Source: Codonopsis lanceolata (lineage: Eukaryota; Streptophyta; Magnoliopsida; Asterales; Campanulaceae). Taken from it: a DNA stretch of 64,000 bases. The DNA is taken from NCBI GenBank assembly GCA_013146195.2, contig CM028378.1, positions 90,268,295-90,332,294 of the forward strand, read 5' to 3'. Below the pieces are notes generated by a model, which worked only from the letters and a program-made list of their open reading frames with translations, did no database searches and was not told where the DNA came from. The translations under genes and the position numbers were made by a program. Shown one piece after another: positions 21,826 through 32,060 of the stretch; position 1 is the stretch's first letter; every line of letters starts with the position of its first letter.

Positions 21826-22460
21826 CTACTTTTTTGCACTCTTTCCTTGCTGCAAATTTTTAATTTGCATATTGCAATATTGCTTGAATTCTGCCGTAAC
21901 AGGCCTCAAATTATTTTCGTCAAATGAATAAGATCTATGTAAACTCGTTTCTTCCTGCTCAAAATCCCCACCCGTAGAATGGGCTTTACCCAAGTGATGA
22001 GGGGTAGAACGAAGAATAGCTTCCCACAACTTAGACTGTCAATCCATCTCATTGTCTAGACCCATTTTGGCTTCCGAGGCAGAAGTATCATTTGGAACAT
22101 TATTACAGCCCACAGGCTCCTCCACCACTTCATCATCAACAAGAACATCAAAAGGATTGGTGGTTTCTACCCCGATATCAACGTTAACTGCTGCATCTAC
22201 AGATGTAACTTTCTGCTTACCTTTCCCCCGAGAATCAATAAGAGTTGCCTTACCCTTTTCTGTACCCTTACTTTGAGTGCCCGTTTGATTACATGTTTGC
22301 GCTTCCTTAATCGAGTGCAACACTGATTGATCTTTGTTGGACAGACTATCCACAATATCGATAGTCTCTTCACCAATACCCTTACAATTTGCATCCTTTT
22401 CCATTGATATTGACCCGATGTGATCCCCTCTTTTTAAAATGATTGGAACCCACTGAGACA
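21826..22460 (-). pseudogene. LINE-2 ORF1, C-terminal half
   Basis: Begins inside the frame at QWVPIILKRG (compare QWVPVKTPKN in LINE-1) and runs to a stop at 22039. It resumes in the same region to 21826 with GKAHSTGGDFEQEE. Shared motifs TNPFDVLVD and GKAHSTGG identify it as LINE ORF1. The DUF4283 domain and zinc knuckle are missing because the element is cut at 22460. Confidence 0.75.
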
Positions 22461-22541
22461 CCCAATATTGTCGTAATTGGATGATATTGTTAGGATGCCT
22501 AAACACATCCTATTACGATATGGTATTAGGACTACAAACTT
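22461..22541. repeat. 81-bp LTR upstream flank, copy B
   Basis: Near-identical to 8816-8896. It joins LINE-2 directly on its left and LTR B on its right. Confidence 0.85.
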
Positions 22542-24248
22542 TGTGAGAACCCAAACCCTACTTGTGTGACATGCCTTCTATACTTGATTAATATGTTCAT
22601 TATGTGCCTTAACATGTTAGAGACTTCATTTTGTTCATGTCATGCTTGCATTAGAGTTCTTACGTTCATAGTCGCTTGAATGTCTTCTATGTGTTGCATA
22701 CCTTGCCGTTTGTGCTTTGAGTGTTCACCTTAGCATGTTAGCACTTAACCAAGTCTTGTTGGAGTGCTATTACCTTGCATATATGACTTATAACATTCAT
22801 CTTGATCATAGTAGGCTTGGTTGAGAGTTTAGAAGCATTGTTGCTTCGTTTAAGTCTTAGGGTTTCTCAGGATTGCCTTCGTTGCTTGTATTGTTTGTAT
22901 TTTCAACTTGCGAGAAGTTCATTTGAGTTCTAGACCAAGTGTACTAGTATTTCTCATGCTTGCACAATCATTGTTCATAGACTTGTTGCATTTGATAATA
23001 AGATGACCAATTTATTTCTTCACAGATCAGTCATGTTTTTGGGTACATTTCAGGAAACCTCTGGTACCAATCTACTAAAGAGAATTTTCTAAAAACTTAG
23101 TATGTTTTACCTACATTTGTTAGGATACTCTCTGTAAAATTTGATAATTTTCCAAGGTATCTAAGTACCTCAATTAGGTCTTGACTTACGGCTGTGCCAG
23201 AATTCTGTTTTCAAGAAATCAGCTTCTGTACTTGAACTTGTAGTAACCATATTTTGATGAATATAAGTCCAAATGGAGTAATTTAAAAAGCTATAATATA
23301 GTTAATGAGTCTAGTGTCATGAAAATCAATAATCACCTAATTTGGAGTAGTGAGATATTTATGGTCGATTTTACAAGATTGACTGTCTAGTAGCTTCTCA
23401 AAAAAGTGACATTTGCTGGGAACAGGACCATGCGCTCGCATGGTCCACGTATGAAGCGACCACATGGTCCAGAAATGTGCACTACAGGATTGTTTCGTGC
23501 AATCTGAGTTATGACCAATTAACCCCTTGAACCCCATCCTAATTGACCCTAAACCATCCTATTAGACCCTAAATGAGTTGCATTAAGACTAACCTCAATC
23601 ATCCTCCTCTTGACAAGTGTTTTTGCATGCCTTCTCCTTGTGACATGTGGAGTTCCACTCACAATTTACATGCCATGTATAAACCTCCCAATTTGTGATC
23701 AGCCATAAACCCACCATTGCTGTAAATTCTCTCTCTCTTTTCCCAAGCTTTTGTGTGTGAATGGTGAGGGGAGATTAGTGTGTGTTTCTTCCATAACTTG
23801 AGCTCCCGACCTTCGATTGCCAAACCAAGACCACCAAAATGAAGCTATCGATGAGGAGAACGATTCCAACCGATTAGTTTGTGTTCATTCCATATTTTTC
23901 TTTGGTGTAAGGTAAGCTATTGATTCCTCTGAGGATGTATGCTAGAAATGCCATGTCCCCCTCTTCTTATTATTCCCATGCTCCTACCATGTCCATGCCA
24001 TATTTGATGATGATTTGAGTTTTGAGATTTTTGAATGATATGTTCATCTTGTTGATTTAGTCCTAAGCTTAGAATTAAAAGTGTTCTATGCCTCCTTAGG
24101 AATAACTATTGTTCTTGGACTAATGACTTTTGACAACTCTTAGAGATTGTGATTTTACGATTTCATAAACTATGAATTGTTCATCCTATTGATTTGGTCC
24201 TAAGCCTAGAATTAAAAGTGTTCTATGCCTCCTTTGGAATAACTATTT
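22542..24248 (+). repeat. Gypsy LTR B, partial
   Basis: Starts TGTGAGAACCC and follows LTR A for 1.7 kb, then stops at ATAACTATT where the PMD-carrying element begins. It carries about 66 bp more than LTR A around 23775-23840 (between GGTGAGGGGAGAT and GAAGCTATCGA). The palindrome seen in LTR A recurs at 23426-23447. LINE-1 is absent from the equivalent position near 22855. Confidence 0.8.
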
Positions 24249-25900
24249 GTGGGTTCCCGGGACCTGTACGCCCGCGCCCCGTTCGCCCTTGGTTAGGGGT
24301 GTGCGTACGTGCGTATGCGGGACACCACTGCTCTTGTTCCACCCTCCCTTGTTTAGGGGAAGACGAAATCAAAAGTGCGAGAGGAGTGTTGTCTAGGATA
24401 GCACGTTGGAATGCGCCTCGGTTGCCTTTAGTGGATTTTATTTAAAAAAAGCCTTATGGCCCGTTTCCGATCACTATGGGAGCTTTGGGTTTCCCGTATC
24501 AAGTTATCCCTTTTTTAGGGGATATCAGGATATGGGAATACATCACCCTTCCATTCCCATTTTCCCTTTTTAAGGGGAAAACGGAAAAGTGCAAAGAAGG
24601 AGTGTTGCGAGGCCCCACTAGATCCAAAAAGTTTAGATTTGCCATCTTTATTTTAAGGCAAAAATAAAGCAAAACCAGAAAAAAAGAAAAAGAAAACCAG
24701 AGATAGAAACGGGTTCGAAGGCTAAGTTACGAGTTGGGAAGGTGCTAGGCACCCAACTCGCCCTTTCGGTTTCAAAATAGTTTTTGGCTGAAGTATGCTT
24801 ATTGTTATATTTATTTAGCAAATAAATAAAGCAAATACATCCGTGGCTACATTATTTACGGACTTGCATCCATTTCCTTACAATAATTACAAATGTATTT
24901 AAAAATATTTGGCCATTATAACGGCTCTTTTACATAATATTTCCTATTCTAATCCGGGCAGCACAACGACTTATATTGACTACATTGTGTCGGATTTAAA
25001 TAACAACTTTAAATAATAAATAAATAAACAAGTAAATAAATAAATAAATGAAACGCCCTTAAAGGCTATTACCTTTTAGAGCGGTAGTGTGCTCGCTATG
25101 TCCTTCAGGGAGAGGGAGTCTTTTTTTTTTTTGGTGTGTGGTTGTTGTTTTGATCTGGGCAGCTGCTTATTTCGGATGACCTTGGCTTGTTCACTCGGGC
25201 AGAGTGACAGCTTATTTTGGAAGGTTTTGGCTTTTTTGGTTGGGCGGAATAACGGCTTATTTTTGTGTATTTCAGCTCATTACTCGGGCAGAGTAACAAC
25301 TTACTTTGGGATTTTTGGGCCGGGGAAGTAAGGTGGATACCTAACTACTAGGCTAGGGATCACTTATAACCGGTGGATTTGAGTTTTGGCGGAGTTTGGA
25401 TGGGGTTTGGAAGCTTTAGTGGGCTACACACACCTATCTTGCACCTCTCGTAACTATCGGCGTCGAAGGAACGCAGAGAGAATTTCCTCAGTGTTTCTCT
25501 CGAATGAAAACTGAACACTAAAATGAGGAGCCCAACACTCTTATTTATAGGTGGGACGAGGGAGTCATCGGGAATTATCAATTTTCTTCAGCCGGCTTCA
25601 TCGGATTGCACACCAAGCTTCGCGAGTTGCACAATTCGTTAAGTCTGAAAGGCTACAGTACCCCTTTGGCGCGACATACTCCCTTTCTTGGCATGGCGCC
25701 CAACATACCTTTTGGCTGCGCCAAGTTACTATTGAACTTCCAAATTTGACACTTTCACCCCTCGCAATTCACTGTTTTGCGCATCCATGCTTTGCCTTTC
25801 GCATTTTTGACTCATGTAACTTGACATTTGTTAATTTGAACAGTTATTGATATCACATGTCAGAGTCACATACCAGGGGTACGAAATTGGGGTGTCTACA
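24249..25900 (+). repeat. LTR-like terminal region of a PMD-carrying element
   Basis: Begins TGTGGGTTCCCGGGACC directly after the broken LTR B and ends GGGGTGTCTACA at 25900, giving TG...CA ends and about 1.65 kb. It contains GGGAAGGTGCTAGGCACCC (~24738), an AAAT-rich tract and a set of tandem units (25155-25325). Near 25540 CTTATTTATAGG resembles a promoter TATA region. No second copy is in the window and no standard primer site follows, so an LTR is likely but not proven. A MULE or other terminus is the alternative. Confidence 0.4.
25155..25325. repeat. Tandem units of 38-46 bp
   Basis: Four diverged units begin near 25158, 25196, 25242 and 25285, each with CGGGCAGAGT(G/A)ACAGCTTA-like words followed by a TTTTGG stretch. 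Confidence 0.6.
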
Positions 25901-27012
25901 GAGCCCCTCAACGATGGAGTCTACGGTAACCCAAGGCTTACTGAGTAGACGAACATCGTTGATAAACAATAGACTCTCCAATTTCGTTCAGTTAAAATGG
26001 GAGATAAATGCAATAGGTAACAGTTATAATGCACAGTTTATCATGCTATCCAAACTCCATAACCTAGACATTTTTAGTCGGCTATAACAGGTTATCGTAG
26101 TTTTTTAAGTAGATATGAATTTGAAGTGCTCTGATGGTCGGACCTACTAGTGTAGGATGCCTACGTATTCCTGAATAAAGGAAATCAGACCAAACGTAGT
26201 TTAGGCCAAAAACCTAAACTACAACCAAATGAGGATGTTATGTTCTTCGGGTCAAAACCCGATCAAGAACACAACAGCAAAAAGATTTTTGTGTTTTTCG
26301 AAAAAACCGTATTCAAACGGTCGGGGGACGGCCTCCGAATACGGTATGAAGATTTGAGTGTTTTTTGGGAACCACATTCCAACCGGTCAATGTCTGTCAT
26401 CGAAATATGTTAAGAAGAATTTTCAAGATTGTGTCTGGCTGGTCAATACATTGTTTCCAAACATAATAAGAAAACTTTCAAATTTCCCGAAAACTGCACT
26501 CGACCGATAAAAATCCGTTGTTGAGCACGACAAAGAAAACTTTCTTCAAGTTTTTTCGAAAATTGTAAAAAATATCATTCTTTTTCCTTTTCATTCTTCT
26601 CACTCTCTCTGTTTTTTTTCTTTTTTTCTTTTCAATATTCCTCTTTTTTTGTATTTTTGAAATATTCATCTTTTTTTGTGTGTTTTTGAAATATTCATCT
26701 TTTTTTGTGTTTTTGAAATATTCATCTTTTTTTTGTGTTTTTGAAACATTCATCTTTTTTTTTTGTGTTTTTCTTTTTTTGTAAACAAAAACTCCTTTGA
26801 AAAGGGTTTTCTTTTATTGAAAACGAAATTCTTTTTTTTTTGAAAAAAAAAGTTTCCTTTTAAAAGGAAATTATTCTAAAGTTAAGGTAGGAGTAGGAGT
26901 ACTATACCCTGCGACGCCATTGTTGCTGCTACCTTTCCTCTTTTCTTTTATTTTCTCAATTTTGCTCCTTTTCTTAATTTTGTTCCGCCAATTTCAGTGT
27001 TTTGTCTAGTAG
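25901..27012 (+). other. Leader between the LTR-like region and the PMD gene
   Basis: No open frame. Near 26145 TGTAGGATGCCTACGTATTC and CAAACGTAGTTTAGG form the kind of leader seen next to PMD genes in plant repeats. A T-rich minisatellite (26645-26775) and CTTTTCTTTTATTTTCTC precede the start codon at 27013. Confidence 0.4.
26645..26775. repeat. T-rich minisatellite, 27-29 bp units
   Basis: About four copies of TTTTTGAAATATTCATC followed by a T-run and GTG. They differ mostly in T-run length. Confidence 0.75.
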
Positions 27013-27192
27013 ATGACATCTTTTTCTCGATCCAGGAAGGGGAAGGCTCCTATGCACCCAGAATCTGACGAAAGGAGGAACGAGTTTCCTCCCTTGATCC
27101 GGAATAAGCTCAAATATCGGTACTCCACCGATGACTGGGGCAATATTCTCCGAGACCGGAACACTCACGTGTCCAATCTTCCTCCCATCGCT

Positions 27193-29424
27193 GTAAGTTT
27201 CTTTCTCATTCTAGATTTTCCTGGATATACTTCAGATCTGCGAAATTTTTGCACTGTTTGGAACTTTTAGAGCACTCCTGACTTTATTAATGATGCATAT
27301 GCATGTTCTATTTATGTCTAAATGATGTAGTTAAGTAATGATGCATGAAATTTATATGATTTATTTTTGCGATGCATGATTGAACTAGTGGTCACTATTT
27401 GACCCTACTATGCATGATTTATATTATAAATGTGAATGAGGCTATATGATGCATGTTTTACACTAAAACACATTTTTGCATGCAATAGAATCACGAGACA
27501 GACTTTTCGGAATATAATTTAAATTTTTCGAAACGCATTTTCGGGCATATTTTCGGATAAATATGGGACAAAACAGATATATTTTAGGCCCTTGAATTTA
27601 TTTTTCATGCATGCTTATGCTTCAGGGACATAGTAAATGCCATAAAAATATTTATTTTCATGATTGGCGGCATTTTATCTTCTTTTTAGTGTACCACTGT
27701 GGCAGCTTATTTGTAAGGGAAAATATGCATGACCTATTTTGGTCTTGTTTTCACCTTTCTTGGTCATAAAGTTTTTTGTGGATTTTTGGTAACAAAATCT
27801 TTAGTTGCATTTTTGGAAACATAATTTTCCTAAAGATCTTTTGTTTTCTTGATCCTAAAGTCTATGAGTCATTTTTGGTAACAAAATCTTTTATTATATT
27901 ATGGTTCATCATCTTTGGTAACAAAATCTTAGCATAAATCCTTGTCAAACCAAGATTCTAACAAAATGACCACTTAGCATCATCTTTGGTAATCAAATCC
28001 AAGATTCTTGACCACTTTCATCTTTGGTAATCAAATCCCATTAAATTTTCCTTGATTTTTTCCTTAATAATTAATCATTTTCCTTGTAGAGTTGTTGATT
28101 TTTTCTTTAATAATTAATCATTTTCCTGACTTTTGGGCGTATGTAGGAGACGCATAACTATATATTCAGAGCAAGGATTCGTGGTTCTTGGAGAGCTCCG
28201 AAAAGAACAAAAAAGAACAAAAAACAGAGCGAATCGAGGTGTTTCAAGCAGTTTTTCGAGACCGAATTGAGCAAATCCGCATGTTGCCTTTGCCATTGCG
28301 CCTACATTGGTAGTAACATCGAAGTTCCGAACCTGTTTTTGTCTTCCTGTTTTGTTTAAAGGAAGCTGATTTTGTTTCTTCCCACATTTTGTTTAACTTG
28401 TTTATGTGGGGTTTTTGTTCTCCAAGATTCATTATCTTGTGAGAATATTTTTGTATGATTTCACATAGTTTTTGTAAAACAATTCATCGTTTTTAGTGAA
28501 ATCTTTTTGGCCATGAGGCTAGATCTACAAGTATAAGCTTGTAGATTGTTTGGTAAACTTTTGTGATTAATTTTGTGCTTTTGTATTAAGTCTTCCGCTG
28601 TTTTTGTTATTTTTCTGTCTATTGTGACTTCCATTGTAGCTGTTTCACAAGCTACATTGGAAACTGCATTGGCTGCAGTTTTTGGAGAATCCTAGCTACT
28701 TGTGTTCTTTCATTATTGGACAATGAAATGCACATGATGGATGCATGTACTTCTTTACTTGATGCAAATGTGATGCAGAACAATTATGGGATGATTATTA
28801 ACATGATGCATGAATATTTTCCTACTTTATTATGTATGGTAAATGTAGTCTAACATGCATTCTTATTATACTTAGGATGTAAGAATGATTATTTGAATGT
28901 AAAATAATACAAAAATTTTATTCAACATTCATACTTAAATGTGTTTATTTATTGAAGGAATGTAAAAGAATACATCATATATCTTGAAATATACATATTT
29001 TCCTATTTTACATTTTATTAAAAGAAACTAAAATGTTTATTGACATGTATATTTATGTGTGTGTATATATTTTTTTTTGTTTGTTTGTTTTTTTTTTTTG
29101 AAAGAATGGTAGGTGTTTAAGTTCATTAAAAAAAAATTATATGAACAAGGTGCCTCTTTATTTACTAAAAGAGTGTAAAAGAATATGATATATATATTTT
29201 CCAAAAAATGCATACGTATTTTATTTTTCTTTCTTACTATTAAAGAAACTGAATGTTCACAAGTATTTATTTTTTATTGTTTTTTTTAGCATGCTGCAAT
29301 TTTATAATTCATGAAGTACAATGCATGTAACATGTTTATTATCCATTCATACTTATTTATTAAAAGAATGTACAAAGAAAAATAAGGATAGTTGACTTAC
29401 CTTTTCCTTCTTTTTTTTTTTCAG
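27193..29424 (+). other. PMD intron 1 (2.2 kb)
   Basis: Bounded by GTAAGT and a T-rich tract ending TTTCAG. It contains a 30-bp direct repeat (TTAATAATTAATCATTTTCC near 28060 and 28108), repeated ATCTTTGGTAACAAAATC words at 27790-28030 and ATGCATG-rich AT DNA. No coding homology seen. Confidence 0.55.
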
Positions 29425-31182
29425 ATTCGCAGGGAATTCACGAGGGTGTGGGCATCATGCACCAATGTTATGGAGATCTATGCCATGTTGCTCGAGGCAG
29501 CGCAACTTTTGGTGGAGGGCTCTGGTTTTAGTCCCTTCATGCATTCTTTTAGCCATTTCACCAGCTATCTGCCTATCTTTGATGCACTCAGGGACTTCTG
29601 GTGGGACACCACCCATACCTTCCATTTCAGTTGGGGGAGGCGACCATGACCCCGTGTGACTTTGCCGTGATCACGGGCATTTCTACCAGCATTGGGGAGA
29701 CCTTGGCTCCAGACTTTACTCTCTGTCGGCGTAGGGAGGAGGTAGTGGACCTCCTGGGCTTTGAGCCGAGGTTTAAATCGACGGATGAGATTCTTAGTGG
29801 CAGTGTTCGGAACTGGCTTCTCAGCAATGTCGGACGAGTGCCGGCCAATGATATAGCTGCTGTGACCCAAGTGGCTAGAGCGTTTTTATTTTTCTTTCTT
29901 CGCACATCGCTCTTTGCCAACTCCTCTACCACCCTGCGAGTTTCCGTCCTGGCTTGCTTGGCAGATTTTGAGCGGATCCCTTCGTATGATTGGGGACACG
30001 CAGGCTTGGCCGAATTGTATGCGTCTATGGATAGGGCCTGCCGGAACGATTCATCGACTCTAAATGGATTTGCCCCGGCGTGGGAGGTATATGCCTTTTC
30101 TTGCTTTTGTTGTTTTTTTTGGTATGTATACACTTTTTACTTATTTATTATTATTTTTTATTTTTACACACTTTCTTTTTGCTCTTTTTTTTATTTGATA
30201 ACATTTTTTCTCTCTTTTTTTTTTCTTGCAGGTCTAGGCCTTCTCCATTTTCCATTTTTCGCCGGGTCCTCTCATTCGGCAAGTTCACCAGCCTCCATAC
30301 TTGTCCTAGTATGTTGATGATAACAGGGTTTATTCGACCCAGGACGGTGGTTGCAAAGATAAGGAACGAGTGCTGGAACAGATTGTTAGCTCGAGTCCTG
30401 GTATAGTGCACTTCCTTCCTTGGGAGGGTTTGGAGGGGCATTACGCAGTTGCTTTGGGACTCTTGCTTGGGATCTTCGATGGTTTCCATTATGGTGGATT
30501 CCTTATACATGGGCGAGCGGGTGAACCGTCAGCATCAGTTCGTTTTAGTGCTTCCAGTGGTGCCTCCTCGGCCTCCCTTTTGGGTGATAGAGCCCGATCG
30601 GCTGCCAAACAGGTATCAATACCTGGCGAAATACCTCATGCCAGTGACAGATTATCCAATGATGGCGTATGAGGATTTCCTGAGATTAGTGTTGCATCCC
30701 CCTTTTCCTACTCATGTCGTGCCCAGGCGGCATTCTGATGCTTCTGTCAGGCCAGGGCCGTCTACTTCATCTCTCGACGAGAAACTGATGTTCACAGAGT
30801 TTGATGATATGTTCTCTACCTTCCAGTATCAGTGGGGTGGTAATACGGTAGAGCAGGTTCTTCCTGATGTCGAGATTCCCGAGGAGCGTCGTGTCCCGGA
30901 GCAGGCTCGTTCGGTAGACACATTTACCTTTATTGTCTCTCTTTCTTTATCTCTTTCTCTTTTTTTTATTCACGCATAAATATATATTTTCATCATTTTT
31001 TTGGACTTATTATTATTATTATTATTTTTGGAGACTAATACATTCTCTCTTTCCTTTTTTTTAGGTGAACGTGTCTACTTATAAGAAGTTGTTGCAGGGC
31101 TTTTTCAGTATCAGCAAACTTTACCGTAAACTTGTCTTGTTGATGAATTCTTTTGCGGGGAAGCTGGCGCCCGACGTCGAGG

Positions 31183-31214
31183 TGATGATGATGACGATGA
31201 TGATGATGATGATG
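31183..31214. repeat. (GAT)n microsatellite in PMD exon 4
   Basis: Eleven consecutive GAT-type triplets with one GAC. One frame reads poly-Met, the +1 frame reads poly-Asp followed by a Gly/Arg-rich tail ending at TAG 31301. The Asp frame is probably the original coding frame. Confidence 0.85.
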
Positions 31215-31303
31215 TCGGGTCGAGCCGCGGCTGGGGCAAAGGTCGGGGGTACAGAGCTGGTGGCACAACGGGTCCCTGGGATCATGGGTGGTGGCCTCAA
31301 TAG

Positions 31304-32060
31304 AAGTCAGTCGTCCCGAGCGCATTAGCTCTTGATTCCTGCACTTATTAGTTTCCTTTCTCTCTTTCTTCTCTTTTTTTTAACATATTTTTATGTAAAA
31401 GCAAACTATGCAGATATTTATATAATGCAATATAAACATGTATGATGCGATATATTACACATGCAAAACTAAACACAGACATAAAATAAAGCTATACCCG
31501 ACATTTAAAGGGTAGTGGCACGTTGTACTTTAAGAAAGGGAGTTGATGAAAATACACCTTTGGATCGGAATGGGCTTTTCTGGTGATACTGGAACAAAGA
31601 AATGGCCGCTTCCCTTATTTTTTCGGCGCCCTGTGGCTATTGAACCCGTGTTCATAGCCATCTTTCATAGCCTTTCTTTCTTTCGCGTGATCAGACAGAG
31701 GATCAGCGGAGTGTCGGACAATTAAACCAGGATACCGAGGCAGAATTTTCAACACAATAGAGGGCACTTGGCGTGGCCATATAGAAGGTATGGCGCGGTG
31801 CCAAGGGAGGGTTATGGTGGCGCCCTCACTCTTTCTGTGCAGCCACTGTTTATATACTATTCACGCACTGTGCACCGAACTGTCAGTTTCTTCAGTTTTT
31901 GGTATAAATTCAGACGGAGACCGGCATGCTTGCTTACCAGTTCATTTCATCTCTTCTCTTTACAATTCACCAGCTCTTTTCTGTCCTGCCATTGCTCTCT
32001 TTAGCCGTATAAAATCCCTTGCATCTCTTTTTATAAACGGCCGCTCGTATTCCCACGGCT
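31304..32060 (+). promoter_or_regulatory. Intergenic stretch with a possible promoter for the next gene
   Basis: No open frame. GTTTATATACTATTC near 31848 is TATA-like and is followed by CT-rich sequence (TCATCTCTTCTCTTTAC near 31945), as in plant 5' leaders. It lies about 200 bp before the DUF7745-like frame. Confidence 0.3.

Larger units (their letters stand above)
17519..22460 (-). mobile_element. LINE-2: L1-type retrotransposon, 5'-incomplete
   Basis: About 4.9 kb, minus strand, related to LINE-1 throughout. The poly-T end and conserved 3' tail lie at 17519-17640. RNase H, zf-RVT, RT, endonuclease and the C-terminal half of ORF1 follow. It stops abruptly inside ORF1 at 22460, at the codons for a QWVP motif that LINE-1 also has. 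The flanks (CGCCGTTGCAG left, CCCAATATTG right) share no target duplication. The right flank is the duplicated LTR flank, so the 5' end was probably lost by rearrangement. Confidence 0.88.
27013..31303 (+). pseudogene. Plant mobile domain (PMD) gene, four exons, decayed
   Basis: Exon 1 is 27013-27192 (60 codons, ending CT|GTAAG). Exon 2 is 29425-30086, after a poly-T/CAG acceptor and ending GAG|GTAT. Exon 3 is 30232-30913 (TTGCAG acceptor). Exon 4 is 31065-31303 (TTTTAG acceptor). All junctions are phase 0. PMD hallmarks in exon 2 are FWWDTTHTFHFSWG, TPCDFAVITGIS and ARAFLFFFLRTSLFANS; in exon 3 YMGERVNRQ and PVVPPRPPFW. PMD proteins (MAIN/MAIL family) occur in host genes and in transposons. 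The acidic then Gly/Arg-rich C-terminus and the repeat context suggest the transposon type. Lesions: an extra base in the G-run at 29633-29637, TAG in place of the expected Trp codon at 30235, a frame change near 30440, and a frame change at the GAT repeat in exon 4. Confidence 0.75.

Noticed and set aside
8897..24248. LTR A and LTR B as the two LTRs of one retrotransposon enclosing the LINEs
   Set aside because: Both are preceded by the same 81-bp non-polypurine flank, and nothing between them is retroviral interior; only LINEs are found.
26478..26753. Minus-strand Lys/Asn-rich frame
   Set aside because: Product of the T-rich minisatellite; no independent coding evidence.
29565..30133. Minus-strand frames of 101 and 168 codons within PMD exon 2
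   Set aside because: They are shadows of the plus-strand PMD coding sequence, which carries the recognisable domain motifs and splice sites.
31035..31325. Minus-strand frame with a His-rich run
   Set aside because: It is the reverse reading of the GAT microsatellite in PMD exon 4.
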